Origin: Cupriavidus sp. P-10
GTDB lineage: Bacteria; Pseudomonadota; Gammaproteobacteria; Burkholderiales; Burkholderiaceae
Assembly (NCBI RefSeq): GCF_003402535.2
Contig: NZ_AP025172.1
Coordinates: 1,426,001 to 1,490,000, forward strand
Direction: 5' to 3'
Length of the DNA: 64,000 bases
In this document: in pieces, positions 8,422 through 17,258 of the stretch
How positions within the stretch are numbered: position 1 is the first letter of the stretch
How the letters are laid out: every line of letters begins with the position of its first letter
Notes under the pieces: model-generated
What the model was told of the DNA's origin: nothing
What the model saw: only the letters and a program-made list of their open reading frames with translations
Databases searched by the model: none
Position numbers and translations under genes: made by a program

Positions 8422-9105
8422 ATGAAAGAACTTGCACGGGTGGAAAAAGGCAACCTCTCTTCCCGAGTCTACGATCAAATCCGCTCCGCGCTGATGAGCG
8501 GCAAGTACGTGCCCGGCGAACGGCTGCGCGTGGCCGATCTCGCGCAGTCGCTGGGCACCAGTTCAACGCCGGTGCGCGAGGCGATTTTCCGACTGGTCAG
8601 CGAGCAAGCGCTGACCATGACCGCCGCCACCTCGATCACCGTCCCCGAACTGGATCCCGACACCGTCGCGGAAATCCAGTTGATGCGCACGCTGCTGGAG
8701 GGCGCCGCTGCGGAGACAGCGGCGCAGCGCATCACGCCGCAGGAAATCGCCCGGCTGCGCAAGACGCACGAGGCCTTTATCAAGGCCGTGGCGGTCAGCC
8801 CGCGCGAGGCCGCAGCGCAGAACCGCAAGTTCCATTTCGAGTTGATGGCGGCATCGCGGCTGACCAACCTGTACGCGGTAGTCGAGAGCATGTGGGTACG
8901 CATGGGCCCGCTCCTGCACATTTTCCATACTGAACTGCGCGCCAGCCGCGAGAGTCTGACTTCGCATCCTCACTATCGCGTGCTTGACGGACTGGAGCGC
9001 CATGACCCGGCCACCGCGTCGCAGGCCATTCGCGATGACATCCAATGGGGGAAGGTTGTCTTGCTTGAATGGATGGCAACACGCGAAGAGCGGGAAACGG
9101 CGTAG
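8422..9105 (+). CDS. GntR-family transcriptional regulator, FadR/FCD subfamily
   Basis: A winged-helix regulator of 227 residues. The DNA-binding part (about residues 12-75) contains RLRVADLAQSLGTSSTPVRE, and the FCD ligand domain follows (about 85-215) with the His of NRKFHFELM as a probable metal ligand. The ATG at 8422 is preferred over 8404 because AGGAC precedes it and it matches family starts. Such proteins usually repress and are released by a pathway intermediate. Three related palindromes before this gene, before the GldA/AroE pair and before the split transketolase make a local regulon likely. Confidence 0.88.
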   Translation: MKELARVEKGNLSSRVYDQIRSALMSGKYVPGERLRVADLAQSLGTSSTPVREAIFRLVSEQALTMTAATSITVPELDPDTVAEIQLMRTLLEGAAAETAAQRITPQEIARLRKTHEAFIKAVAVSPREAAAQNRKFHFELMAASRLTNLYAVVESMWVRMGPLLHIFHTELRASRESLTSHPHYRVLDGLERHDPATASQAIRDDIQWGKVVLLEWMATREERETA

Positions 9106-9272
9106 TCCAATGGGATGGGATGGGGCCGCGTCTCTGGCGGCCTACTTTGAATTTGCGATCCCATCTTGGCGATTAATTGCGCTTTAGGTAGTGCGCGTGG
9201 CGTGAAGTGAAGATGGAATGGTCGCCTCCCGCCTCCGGCAAATCGCCGACCGTGGCTTCCAGCGCATGCAAT

Positions 9273-9299
9273 CAGCCCCGGTGGGTTGGACCGGGGCTG
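9273..9299 (-). terminator. Strong hairpin, possible terminator
   Basis: A perfect 10-bp stem (CAGCCCCGGT with ACCGGGGCTG) and 7-nt loop lie 10 bp beyond the stop of the small leftward gene 9309-9635. No clear T-tract follows on the minus strand, so termination efficiency is uncertain. It also lies after the rightward GntR gene and could serve both directions. Confidence 0.5.
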
Positions 9300-9308
9300 T
9301 CAGGCTTG

Positions 9309-9635
9309 TTAGTGCAGTTGGCGCTTCAGGTCAGCAAGTTCCGAATGCATCGAACTGACTGCATCCTTGACCTTCGCATCGAGACCGCCGGCCTGCTGGC
9401 AAGCGCGGTCTGCACGATCGCCGATCCGTTCGAGATCATCGACCCACTGCCGGATCCGATCCTCATCCTTGGACGACATGACCTTTGGTGCCGATTTGCA
9501 TTCCTTGTCGAGTTCATCCACCCAGTTCATCAAATCCTGTGGAATCCTTGCATCGGCGTGACAAGTCCGTGATGTCTCGCTGATGGTTTGCTGCAGATGA
9601 CTAAAACGTTGCTGCATTTCACTGGCTTGCAACAT
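9309..9635 (-). CDS. Conserved-type small helical protein of unknown function
   Basis: A 108-residue protein, charged and largely alpha-helical by composition, with no signal peptide or membrane segment. The ATG at 9635 is preceded by AAGGGGG and gives MLQASEMQQRFSHLQQ; a longer reading to 9710 lacks support. Two Cys residues are spaced through the middle (HADARIP is preceded by RTC, and ECKS follows), and the acidic/basic heptad-like pattern near the end suggests a coiled coil. I do not recognise the family. It stands alone between the GntR gene and a run of small proteins. Confidence 0.6.
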   Translation of the reverse strand: MLQASEMQQRFSHLQQTISETSRTCHADARIPQDLMNWVDELDKECKSAPKVMSSKDEDRIRQWVDDLERIGDRADRACQQAGGLDAKVKDAVSSMHSELADLKRQLH

Positions 9636-9997
9636 GATGCCCCCTTCGTGAACATCAATCCACATGAATTCAGACGGCAGGTAACAGTGCGTTGCCCGTG
9701 CCATTGTCATTCGCCCGAAAGCGGCTGCCAGCGAAGTTGCCTTGCGCCAAAGCGGCCGCCAAGCGCGCGAAGGGCACTTTTTCAGTCTAGGTCAAAATCG
9801 GGCGCCCACCCCGCTGCGACCCGAGGTTCCTGTTGCTGAAGCCCGGCACTGGCCGCGGCATTACTAGGCATTAGCCGCGCCTCGCTATATCGTGGACTCA
9901 AGAGAGTCCGGCGCTCGGGCCAATTGCAAACTGCTGCGGGACCGCCCCAGCGACAAGGCGCTCAGCCACGAACCTGCGCATATTGCCGGAGGCAAAA

Positions 9998-10252
9998 ATG
10001 CTGGAAAGAAAACGCTCTTACAAGGGATTCCACGTTGCCCTGTTCGTGCCGGAGGTGATTGCGCAGGGCAAGCCAAGCGGGCGTGTCCAGATATCCACGC
10101 GCAATGAGGACATGGGCATCCGCTTTACGCCAGACTGGTCCCGCCCGCCTACAACGCAACAGGAGGCCGAGGACTGGCTTTTCGCCTATGCCGCCGGGAT
10201 CATCGATTGTGAACTGGCTGCCGGCTTCGGCATCGATCTCAGGAACGAGTAA
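9998..10252 (+). CDS. Small hypothetical protein
   Basis: An 84-residue protein starting MLERKRSYKGFHVAL after GGAGG, a good ribosome site. Its sequence (VQISTRNEDMGIRFT, then QEAEDWLFAYAAGIIDCELA) reads as a compact alpha/beta protein resembling small conserved Burkholderiales proteins of unknown function. Its stop (10250-10252) is one base from the last base of the convergent DksA-like gene, so the two transcripts must overlap. No function can be given. Confidence 0.6.
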   Translation: MLERKRSYKGFHVALFVPEVIAQGKPSGRVQISTRNEDMGIRFTPDWSRPPTTQQEAEDWLFAYAAGIIDCELAAGFGIDLRNE

Positions 10253-10253
10253 G

Positions 10254-10670
10254 TCAGCGCGGCGACGAAAATTCTGCGGAAGCCGGTCGGCGCGACGGCT
10301 GCGCCTGGCGGAGATGGCGTTGTTCGTGGAGATTCTGGCAGGGCGTGCAGCGCATGGCGGTCGGGTACGCCTGCAAGCGGGAAAATGGGATGGCCTGCTG
10401 GCAGTCGATACAGACGCCATACTGGCCGCTCTTCATCCGTGACTGGGCTGCGTCAATATCGGCCAGTTGCATGCGATAGTGCTTCAGCATCGCGTCGCTC
10501 TGGCGCTGCACGGTCTTTTCGTCCGCCACTTCACCATCGTCAAGATGTTCACGTTGTGCTGGCGCCACCACAGGCGAATCCGCGGTTCCGGCGATCGCAC
10601 GGATGCGTACCTTCTCAGCGTCCATTTGTGCCGCCAACTGCCCCAATTCTTCCTTTGTCAGCCCTTCCAT
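10254..10670 (-). CDS. TraR/DksA-type C4 zinc-finger protein
   Basis: A 138-residue DksA/TraR-family protein. The N-terminal half is helical (KEELGQLAAQMDAEK onward), and the C-terminal zinc finger has the form CIDC...CTPC (about residues 96-120). The ATG at 10670 follows AGGAGG. Members act by entering the RNA polymerase secondary channel, although many short paralogs have unknown roles. It lacks the well-known acidic tip of E. coli DksA in a form I can confirm, so a full DksA function is not assumed. Confidence 0.8.
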   Translation of the reverse strand: MEGLTKEELGQLAAQMDAEKVRIRAIAGTADSPVVAPAQREHLDDGEVADEKTVQRQSDAMLKHYRMQLADIDAAQSRMKSGQYGVCIDCQQAIPFSRLQAYPTAMRCTPCQNLHEQRHLRQAQPSRRPASAEFSSPR

Positions 10671-10889
10671 GACTGGCCTCCTGGATAACATCCTGCGGGT
10701 CGCACGCAGGCAGATTGCGTAGCGCGCCAGGGCGATCGGATTTGGCGGGTACAGTTGCTGTATTGCCGCTCAGATGCGTCGCCACTCAGGTCGAGGCTCC
10801 CGCACGCTTCTGCGCCGTTTGCCGGCATGGCCAGCACCCTATGGTCCCATGCGGGACTGGCAGGTGCCACTGCCGTGCCGGCGCTGCAG

Positions 10890-11231
10890 TCACGAAGCCT
10901 GACGGTGGCTGGCAGCCAGCGCGACGATAGCGCCTGTGGTTGCCGCGATGGCGGCCACAGTACCCATGCTTTGCCACGGATGCTCGTGAACGTAGCGATC
11001 GGTCGTTGTCGCCCACTCGGAGACTTTGGCGCGGCTTTCTTCACGCAGCGAAACGAAGCGCTCCTGCAGCGCGCGCTGCCGGGCCTTGAGTGATTGGCGC
11101 TCAAGGCTGGCTCCTACGCCGGTCTCGGCTTTCACATCATGAAGCAGTGCCTGCACGTCGGCCATCAGCGTATCGACGTCGCGGGCCAATGCGTCCTTGC
11201 GCATGGATAAATCGGATCGGATGTCGTTCAT
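10890..11231 (-). CDS. DUF883 (ElaB/YqjD-like) membrane-anchored protein
   Basis: A 113-residue protein of the ElaB/YqjD/YgaM group. It has a long amphipathic helical N-terminus (DLSMRKDALARDVDTLMADVQ) and the family's C-terminal signature HEHPWQSMGTVAA followed by one membrane helix. AGGAGG precedes the ATG at 11231. E. coli members are inner-membrane anchored, bind ribosomes and are induced in stationary phase; that role is inferred here. It sits in a cluster of small stress-like genes together with the DksA-like gene. Confidence 0.82.
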   Translation of the reverse strand: MNDIRSDLSMRKDALARDVDTLMADVQALLHDVKAETGVGASLERQSLKARQRALQERFVSLREESRAKVSEWATTTDRYVHEHPWQSMGTVAAIAATTGAIVALAASHRQAS

Positions 11232-11514
11232 CTTTCCCTCCTGTTAGCGAAATCATCGCGGTGCGTCGCGCAGCACGATTGGCACTGTGTCAAATATAGG
11301 ATTGGACTTGACAGTCTGACATGACAAACAGCAAGGCACATCGAGGCAGCCCGGGTTGGCAATTTTCATGCCGTGAGAGGCTCCGGCAATTGTCTGACGC
11401 TTAGCTTGCACTAGCCAGTCGGGCCCGGGCCTTTCGGCAGACGCAGGCTGAAGGTGATCAGGCAAGTATGGCGCTTGACCAAGACCGCGTCCTGGACCGA
11501 AGATGTCGCGATTG
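11232..11514. other. Gene-free stretch before a LysR remnant
   Basis: About 280 bp with no supported reading frame. It is moderately AT-rich near 11290-11330. In an intact catabolic locus this is where a divergent operon controlled by the LysR gene would start, but I see no recognisable remnant of one. Confidence 0.4.
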
Positions 11515-11529
11515 ATACCTTCAAGGTAT
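11515..11529. promoter_or_regulatory. LysR-type box, ATAC-N7-GTAT (BenM/CatM/CatR-like)
   Basis: ATACCTTCAAGGTAT is a perfect 7+1+7 palindrome and matches the ATAC-N7-GTAT consensus known for BenM/CatM-type regulators. It lies 5 bp before the ATG of a truncated LysR gene. It looks like the surviving operator of a benzoate/catechol control region. Confidence 0.6.
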
Positions 11530-11533
11530 TGGA

Positions 11534-11581
11534 ATGGAACTGCGACATCTGCGCTGCTTCCAGGTCGTGGCCGAGGAACTG
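11534..11581 (+). pseudogene. Remnant of a LysR-family regulator (first about 16 codons)
   Basis: The ATG at 11534 opens MELRHLRCFQVVAEEL, the canonical start of BenM/CatR-type LysR proteins, but the homology stops at once and the frame runs into the antisense 3' end of the catechol dioxygenase gene (stop at 11597). The helix-turn-helix and effector domain are gone. With the LysR box just upstream, this is the scar of a deletion or inversion that removed the regulator and joined its first codons to the end of catA. Confidence 0.65.
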
Positions 11582-11596
11582 ATCACGATCAGATGC

Positions 11597-12520
11597 TCAC
11601 GCTGCTGCGGTCTCGTATCGGCTTGCCACCGCCGCTTCCCGGGCGCTGGCTGCGTCAGGAAGCACGAAGTCAAAGCGAACGCGGGTGAACGGAGCCGAGA
11701 GCCCTAGCGAAGCGTAGTCCGCCGGATCCTTCGCCGCCTCCAGTTGCACGACCAGCCCGTCACGCGTGGCGAAGGCGAAATCGTCGTCCAGGAAGGTGTC
11801 GCCTGGCAGGTTGACCTGTGTGGTCAATGTGCGCTTGCCCGCCGCCGATACCATGAAATGAATGTGGGCCGGGCGATTGCCGTGACGGCCCAGCAGCCCG
11901 AACAGCTCGGATACCGGGCTGTTCGGCGGAATGGCGTAGCCCGGCGGCAGGAAACTGCGGAAGCGATATTGACCCTTTGCATCCGTCTCGATGCGCCGGC
12001 GCAGGTTGTAGTCCGGCTGCGACGGGTCGAAGTGGGAGTAGCGGCCATTCTCGTTGCAGTGCCAGACGTCGACGATAGCGTTCGCCACCGGCTTATTGTT
12101 CTTGTCCAGCACGCGGCCCTCCATCACGAACGGCTCGCCCTTCCCTTCATTGCCTTCGTCCAGGCGGACTTCGCCCTGGTACAGCGGTGCCCCCGCAACA
12201 TACAGTGGTCCCTCGATCGCACGCGGCGTGCCAAGCTCGCGGCCGGCCTTCTGGTCTGCCTCGTCAAGCCGGATGTCGAGAAGTCGATCGAAGCCGAGGC
12301 CCGCAGTAATCAGGCCCACCATGTCGGCCTGGCCCAGACGGGTCAGCCATTTCACGGCCGCCCAGAACTCGTCCGGACTGACATCATATTCGTCGATGGT
12401 GCGAAACAGGTCGCTCACGATACGCGCGCTGATCGCCCGCACACGCTCGTCACCTTCCTCCACGCGCGCGCTGTTTACCAGTTGCAGCAGTTCCTTGGCA
12501 TTCATATCAGCCATCTTCAT
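11597..12520 (-). CDS. catA: Catechol 1,2-dioxygenase (intradiol)
   Basis: An Fe(III) intradiol dioxygenase, 307 residues, that opens catechol to cis,cis-muconate. The helical dimerisation domain spans about residues 5-100, followed by the beta-sandwich catalytic domain. The iron ligands are visible as the Tyr of GRYSHFD, the Tyr of PPGYAIPP and the two His of RPAHIHF. The ATG at 12520 is preceded by AAGGAGAC. It is the last gene of the leftward iac series, 83 bp after iacF, so it should consume the catechol made from indole-acetate. A hydroxyquinol dioxygenase is a weaker alternative given the iac context. No catB or catC is in the window. Confidence 0.88.
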   Translation of the reverse strand: MKMADMNAKELLQLVNSARVEEGDERVRAISARIVSDLFRTIDEYDVSPDEFWAAVKWLTRLGQADMVGLITAGLGFDRLLDIRLDEADQKAGRELGTPRAIEGPLYVAGAPLYQGEVRLDEGNEGKGEPFVMEGRVLDKNNKPVANAIVDVWHCNENGRYSHFDPSQPDYNLRRRIETDAKGQYRFRSFLPPGYAIPPNSPVSELFGLLGRHGNRPAHIHFMVSAAGKRTLTTQVNLPGDTFLDDDFAFATRDGLVVQLEAAKDPADYASLGLSAPFTRVRFDFVLPDAASAREAAVASRYETAAA

Positions 12521-12603
12521 GTCTCCTTGTGGGTGCCTCATCCGAGGACGTTATCGACGCGGGAATGCAGCCTCACCTGGACTGCCCGCGTGCAAAGAAT
12601 CAA

Positions 12604-13557
12604 CTAGATGTCGAGTACGATCCGCGCACCGCGCGCCCGCGACACGCACGCACAGATCTGCTTGTTCGAGGCCTTCTCCTTCTTCGAGAGGCAATTGTCG
12701 CGGTGGTCAGGCTCTCCCGACAGTACCGGCACGACGCACGTACCGCATATGCCCTCGCGGCACTCCGTGTCGATGTCGCAGCCGGCCCCGATCAGTGCGT
12801 CGACCAGCGACACACCTTCAGGAACCACGACCACCTTCCCGCTCTGCGCCAGTTCCGCCTCGAATGCACCCGCCGGCAATGCATTGGCGGCTGCATCGGC
12901 CTGGAAATGCTCGAGGTGGACCGCATCGGTCCCCAGGAGGCGCTCGCCAACCCGCACCACAGCATCCATGAACGCTGCGGGACCACAGGTATAGGCGTGG
13001 GTTGCCGGTACCGCCGCGGACATTGCCGCTTCCAGCACCGAATCGACCGCCTCGCGTTCGAGGCCGAAATGGAAGGTCACGCGCCCCTCGAACTCCTCCG
13101 TGCCCAGCAGGCCCGCGAATGCCGCATGTTCGGCCGAGCGTGCGAAATAGTGCAGGTGATAGGGTTGCCCCTGGCAATTCAGGGCATGTGCCATGCTCAG
13201 CAAGGGCGTGACGCCAATGCCGGCAGCAAACAGCAGATGCGACGCCGCGTGGGCAGACAGGCGAAAGAGATTGCGCGGCGCGCCGATCTGAAGTTGCTCA
13301 CCTTCGCTGACGGCGTCGTGCAAGGCGGCCGAACCGCCCCGTGACGTTGCCTCCCGCTTCACTGCAATCAGATAGCCCGAAACGTCGTCAGGCGGACTGC
13401 ACAACGAATATTGGCGGGTGACGCCGGTCGGACCCAGCACATCGACATGTGCGCCGGGTTCATACGCGCACAGCTCGGTACCTTCTGCTGGTACGAGGAG
13501 AAACGACCGGATGTCCCGCGCCTCTTCCACAATCTTCGCGACTCTGACTTTAAGCAT
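12604..13557 (-). CDS. iacF: Ferredoxin reductase component of the iac Rieske dioxygenase (IacF)
   Basis: A phthalate dioxygenase reductase-type flavoprotein, 317 residues. FMN/FAD and NAD domains come first (RQYSLCSPP, then the LFAAGIGVTPLLSMAH segment), and a plant-type 2Fe-2S domain comes last with cysteines in CDIDTECREGICGTC and DNC. It passes electrons from NAD(P)H to the IacC oxygenase. It begins 13 bp after iacE in the leftward operon. The position directly after C-D-E matches known iac clusters. Confidence 0.85.
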   Translation of the reverse strand: MLKVRVAKIVEEARDIRSFLLVPAEGTELCAYEPGAHVDVLGPTGVTRQYSLCSPPDDVSGYLIAVKREATSRGGSAALHDAVSEGEQLQIGAPRNLFRLSAHAASHLLFAAGIGVTPLLSMAHALNCQGQPYHLHYFARSAEHAAFAGLLGTEEFEGRVTFHFGLEREAVDSVLEAAMSAAVPATHAYTCGPAAFMDAVVRVGERLLGTDAVHLEHFQADAAANALPAGAFEAELAQSGKVVVVPEGVSLVDALIGAGCDIDTECREGICGTCVVPVLSGEPDHRDNCLSKKEKASNKQICACVSRARGARIVLDI

Positions 13558-13570
13558 GACTTTCTTCCCT

Positions 13571-14311
13571 TCAACGCATCAGCAGGCCACCATTGGCATC
13601 CCAATTCGCGCCGGTGATCGCGCCGGCCTGTTCGCTGGCCAGCAGCACGACCATATCCGCGACTGCCTCGGGTGAGCCGAGCCTGCGCACCGGAATCGAC
13701 TCGAGCACGGCCCGCAGCCGCTCCGGTGCCACCGTCTCATGCACGATCGGCAGGTCGAGCGGGCCCGGAGACACACAGTTGACCGTGACACCGTGCGCGC
13801 CAAGCTCGCGGGCAAAGATCTTGGTAAGTACCGCGACTCCGCCCTTCGCGGCCGCATAATGCGCGCCGGTCGCTGTGCCGCCGTTCTGTCCGGCCAGGGA
13901 GCCGATATTGACGATCCGGCCGTGGCCACGCTCCCGAAAATGCGCGCCAAACACCTGGGAGCCCACAAAAGTGCCTCGCAGGTTGACCGAGACAATCTGA
14001 TCGAACTCGTCGGGCGTAATGTCCATCAGCGCGGCAACCTTCGACTGGCCTGCATTGTTCACGAGGACATCCGCGCCGCCCCACCGCCGCACCAGCTCCT
14101 GGAGAGCCGTCTCGAACGCCGGCTTGTCGCGAACATCGAACGACAGTGCAAAGGCGGTCTCGCCGGAAGCATCCAGCTTGTCGGCGACCGCATGGGCGCC
14201 TTGCGCGCAGAGATCTGCAACGGCCACGCGATACCCGGCGGCATGCAGGCGCGTCGCAATGGCAGCCCCGAGCCCCCGGGCCGCGCCCGTTACAAGTGCA
14301 ATCCTGCTCAT
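13571..14311 (-). CDS. iacE: Short-chain dehydrogenase/reductase IacE
   Basis: A classical SDR of 246 residues. The cofactor motif TGAARGLG is at residues 8-15, NNAG near 88, and the catalytic Tyr/Lys in HYAAAKGG. In characterised iac systems IacE acts early, with IacA, in forming dioxindole-3-acetate; that role is taken from the family and position. It lies 8 bp after iacD. A cis-diol dehydrogenase role is the main alternative. Confidence 0.83.
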   Translation of the reverse strand: MSRIALVTGAARGLGAAIATRLHAAGYRVAVADLCAQGAHAVADKLDASGETAFALSFDVRDKPAFETALQELVRRWGGADVLVNNAGQSKVAALMDITPDEFDQIVSVNLRGTFVGSQVFGAHFRERGHGRIVNIGSLAGQNGGTATGAHYAAAKGGVAVLTKIFARELGAHGVTVNCVSPGPLDLPIVHETVAPERLRAVLESIPVRRLGSPEAVADMVVLLASEQAGAITGANWDANGGLLMR

Positions 14312-14319
14312 GGCGCCGC

Positions 14320-14820
14320 CTACAGCAGGAAGCCGAGCGCATGCAGCGCGTCGGTGGAGTTGATCAGCCGTACCACTTTCTGATCCATGCGCAAGCCCGC
14401 CGGCGTCATCCTCAGGCGGTGTGTCAGGTCAGCCGCGAACAGCGTCTGCACTTCCCGCTTGTAGGCAACCAGGATCTGCGCGGACCGCACTTCGATCACG
14501 TCCTCGGCTGCTTCGACCACCGCGAAGCGCGACACAGTGCGAACGGTCCGCGCCGCATCGACTGCCGATACCGAATGGCCGGAGGTCAGGCGTTCGATAC
14601 GCATGGCACGCATGCGGGCATCGTCATGCGCGTAGTTCAGCGTCGCCTCGAAGTCGGTCGTGTCCGGGTCGATGGGGATCACGTACAAGCCATCCGCGCT
14701 CCACAGGGCCGACCACTCCTCATAGCGCTTGCCGTCCAGGAGTTCAGCCTCCTGCCAAATGAATGCCGCCGCCAGCTCCAGTGTCGGCACCGCGCATGCA
14801 AGATCGTTGATCTTATTCAT
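14320..14820 (-). CDS. iacD: Rieske dioxygenase small (beta) subunit IacD
   Basis: Ring-hydroxylating dioxygenase beta subunit, 166 residues, NTF2-like fold (AAAFIWQEAELLDGKRYEEW at the start is typical). Its start overlaps the last 8 bp of iacC, so the alpha and beta subunits are coupled. It has a structural role in the alpha3beta3 oxygenase. Residue content (HDDARMRAMRIERLTSGHS) agrees with the benzoate/anthranilate-type family. Confidence 0.85.
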   Translation of the reverse strand: MNKINDLACAVPTLELAAAFIWQEAELLDGKRYEEWSALWSADGLYVIPIDPDTTDFEATLNYAHDDARMRAMRIERLTSGHSVSAVDAARTVRTVSRFAVVEAAEDVIEVRSAQILVAYKREVQTLFAADLTHRLRMTPAGLRMDQKVVRLINSTDALHALGFLL

Positions 14821-16102
14821 CGCTCATCATCCTTTTCCACATCCGATATGCTTCGCGCATGCCGCCTTCATCGGTCGCATGCGATACCTTGTCGCCATTG
14901 GGCGCCTCCACCTCGCGGTTCAGGCCGCGGTTGACCAGGATCGGGACATCCTTGCCGGCCAGGGATCCACGTTGCACGCGCTCCCACGCCTCGGCGTCAT
15001 CCGGGCTGCCGAAGCCGAACGGCCCCTGGAAATGTTCATGGATGCGCAACCGCTCGCGGTTGGCAATCTCCGGGCCGCCGTCCATGCCCAGCGCGATATG
15101 GCGGATCTCGGTCTCGGTCGCCGAGACCGGATGCAGCACGCGGAAGAACGCCATCGACATGGCCACGTTCGGAAACAGGTTCAGGTTGAATCCGGCACCG
15201 TGCAGCGAACGTACGATGCGCCGCACCTGCTCTGGCGGGTAGTCCTTCGACAGTGCTTCGACGATGTGGGAGAACCGTTCCTGCAACGGCTCGGAACCGT
15301 CGTCCTGGTCCAGGTCCACGTGCTCGGGAACCATCACCATCACGCTATGGCCGTTGCCCAGGGCATGCGTGACAGCCTTCTCGTCGGTCATGAACGACAG
15401 CATCTCGGACGTCTCTTCATCGACCGATGACATCCAGCTCTTGTGGACGATCGGGAAGTGATAGCCGTCGGTGGTGTTCTCGAGCTGGATCTTCCAGTTG
15501 CCCTGGAAGCGGAACTTGTGCTCGCCCTGCGTCTTGATGGGATAGCCGGCGCCCTGCTTCATGAACAGGTCGATCCAGTGCTTCGCCTCGCCCAGGAAAT
15601 CCGTCAACGGCTCGACGTCATGATTGAAGCTGGCGAACACCATGCCCGCATAGCTCTCCACGCGCAGCGAGCGCAGCGGCAGTTCTTGCTTGTCCAGGAT
15701 GTCCTCATAGCCATCCGGATACGGGAAGGCGCGCAGCTTGCCGTCCAGGCCATAGGACCAGCTATGGTATGGGCAGGTGAAGCCGGTAGCATTGCCCTTC
15801 TGCTTCTCGCAAACCGTTGCGCCACGGTGCCGGCAGCGGTTTTCCAGCACACGAATCGTTCCGGTCTTGTCACGCACGACGATCAGCGGCTGACGGCCGA
15901 TGCGCGTGGTCTTGAAATCCCCCGCGTTGCGGACTTCGCTTTCATGCGCCACCCACACCCATGTCTTGTAGAAGATCCGTTCGAGCTCGGCTTCGAACAA
16001 ATCCGGGTCGTAGTACATCGACCCATCCACGCGGTCAGCCTGCACCAGGCGATCCACCTTGGGCGCGAAAGTCAGCGGGTGGTATGTCTCTTGGGAACAC
16101 AT
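14813..16102 (-). CDS. iacC: Rieske dioxygenase large (alpha) subunit IacC
   Basis: The oxygenase alpha subunit, 429 residues. The Rieske centre is CRHRG...CPYHSW (about residues 88-112), and the mononuclear iron site is in NTTDGYHFPIVH (about 210-221), giving the expected Asp-His-His arrangement. The ATG at 16102 is one base after the amidase stop, and AAGGAGACC lies inside the amidase end. In iac pathways it converts the ring-opened/aminophenyl intermediate to catechol with IacD and IacF. An anthranilate-type dioxygenase is the nearest alternative, but the operon content favours iac. Confidence 0.87.
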   Translation of the reverse strand: MCSQETYHPLTFAPKVDRLVQADRVDGSMYYDPDLFEAELERIFYKTWVWVAHESEVRNAGDFKTTRIGRQPLIVVRDKTGTIRVLENRCRHRGATVCEKQKGNATGFTCPYHSWSYGLDGKLRAFPYPDGYEDILDKQELPLRSLRVESYAGMVFASFNHDVEPLTDFLGEAKHWIDLFMKQGAGYPIKTQGEHKFRFQGNWKIQLENTTDGYHFPIVHKSWMSSVDEETSEMLSFMTDEKAVTHALGNGHSVMVMVPEHVDLDQDDGSEPLQERFSHIVEALSKDYPPEQVRRIVRSLHGAGFNLNLFPNVAMSMAFFRVLHPVSATETEIRHIALGMDGGPEIANRERLRIHEHFQGPFGFGSPDDAEAWERVQRGSLAGKDVPILVNRGLNREVEAPNGDKVSHATDEGGMREAYRMWKRMMSDE

Positions 16103-16103
16103 C

Positions 16104-17258
16104 TCAGGTCTCCTTGAATTGAGGCGACTGCTGCAAGGCCCGCTCCAGGCATGCTGCAATCGCGCAAAGCGCTTCGTCGTCGTGCTTGCGGCCCACTAGC
16201 TGCAAACCGGCTCGCACCGCCGTCCCGGCGACCGGGACTGGCAAGGTCAATGCGGGGTGTCCGCTAAGGTTGAAGGGCCGTATCAGCGATGTCAGGCCCA
16301 GGATCGGCGCACCTTCCCGCACGGTGGCCAGCGTCGGTGGCAGCTCGGGCAACGTTGGAAGGACCAGTGCATCGACCTGAGCCAGTGCCGCATCCACCTG
16401 CGCGGTGAACTCGCGCCGCACCTGCTCCGCCCGGTCCAGGTCGGCCCGGCTTACCGAACGGGCTGCGAACAGACGCTTGCGCACGTCGTCCTGCAAACCG
16501 CCGTGGCTTGCGAGGTGACCGAAGGCTGCCCACGTCTCGTCATTGATGACCTGCATGCCAGCCTGATAGGCGAGATCGATGTCATCGAGGCTGACTGGCC
16601 GCACGTCGATACCGGCCAGTTTCAGGGCCGCGGCAATGGCGTCACGGATGCCCGGCTCGGCTTGTATGCCATCAACCAGCCCGAGCCGCACAGTCCGGCC
16701 CATGCCCTGTGCACGCGCCGCATCGAAGTCTGGTGCGATCACCGCCATTGCCATGGCGATGCCCTGCACCGAGCGCGCAATCGGACCCACACAGTCGAGT
16801 GATGACTCCAAGGGGTGGACACCATGGCGGCTGATGCGACCGAATGTGGGCTTGAGTCCCACCACGCCGCAGCATGCCGCGGGCATCCGGATCGAGCCGC
16901 CTGTGTCGGTGCCCAATGCGATCTCCACTTCGCCGGCGGCGACGGCCGCCGCGCTGCCGCTTGACGACCCACCCGGAATGCGGTCGGGAGCCTGGGCATT
17001 GACCGGCGTGCCGGCAAACTCGTTGATCCCCGAGATGCCGAACGCCAACTCGTGCATCGTGGTCTTGCCGACGATATTCCAGCCGGCTTCGATCAACCGC
17101 GAAACCACCTCGGCGTGCTCCGTGGCGGGCGGCACTTCGGCGAGGGCCTTGCAGCCGGCCACGGTACGCCATCCGGCCACGTCGATGGAATCCTTGATCG
17201 CCACCGTCGGGCCGGTGCCGCCGATGGAAAAGCGGGAAACAAAGGCGTTCGTGGTCAT
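16104..17258 (-). CDS. iacH: Amidase-signature hydrolase IacH
   Basis: An amidase-signature family enzyme, 384 residues, with the Ser-cisSer-Lys triad: Lys in VAIKDS (about residue 22), Ser-rich GGSSSGSAAAVAAG (about 95-108) and GTDTGGSIRMPA. The ATG at 17258 follows AGGAGGCGGC and overlaps the iacI stop by 4 bp; a much longer reading through iacI is out of context. In the iac pathway the amidase is thought to open the oxindole lactam ring. The chain is short for the family and starts almost at the catalytic Lys, as other IacH proteins do. Confidence 0.83.
   Translation of the reverse strand: MTTNAFVSRFSIGGTGPTVAIKDSIDVAGWRTVAGCKALAEVPPATEHAEVVSRLIEAGWNIVGKTTMHELAFGISGINEFAGTPVNAQAPDRIPGGSSSGSAAAVAAGEVEIALGTDTGGSIRMPAACCGVVGLKPTFGRISRHGVHPLESSLDCVGPIARSVQGIAMAMAVIAPDFDAARAQGMGRTVRLGLVDGIQAEPGIRDAIAAALKLAGIDVRPVSLDDIDLAYQAGMQVINDETWAAFGHLASHGGLQDDVRKRLFAARSVSRADLDRAEQVRREFTAQVDAALAQVDALVLPTLPELPPTLATVREGAPILGLTSLIRPFNLSGHPALTLPVPVAGTAVRAGLQLVGRKHDDEALCAIAACLERALQQSPQFKET

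Noticed and set aside
11253..11465. 70-codon minus-strand ORF before the LysR remnant
   Set aside because: No ribosome site and no similarity that I recognise.
13739..14383. Plus-strand frame opposite iacE
   Set aside because: Antisense to an SDR with all motifs.
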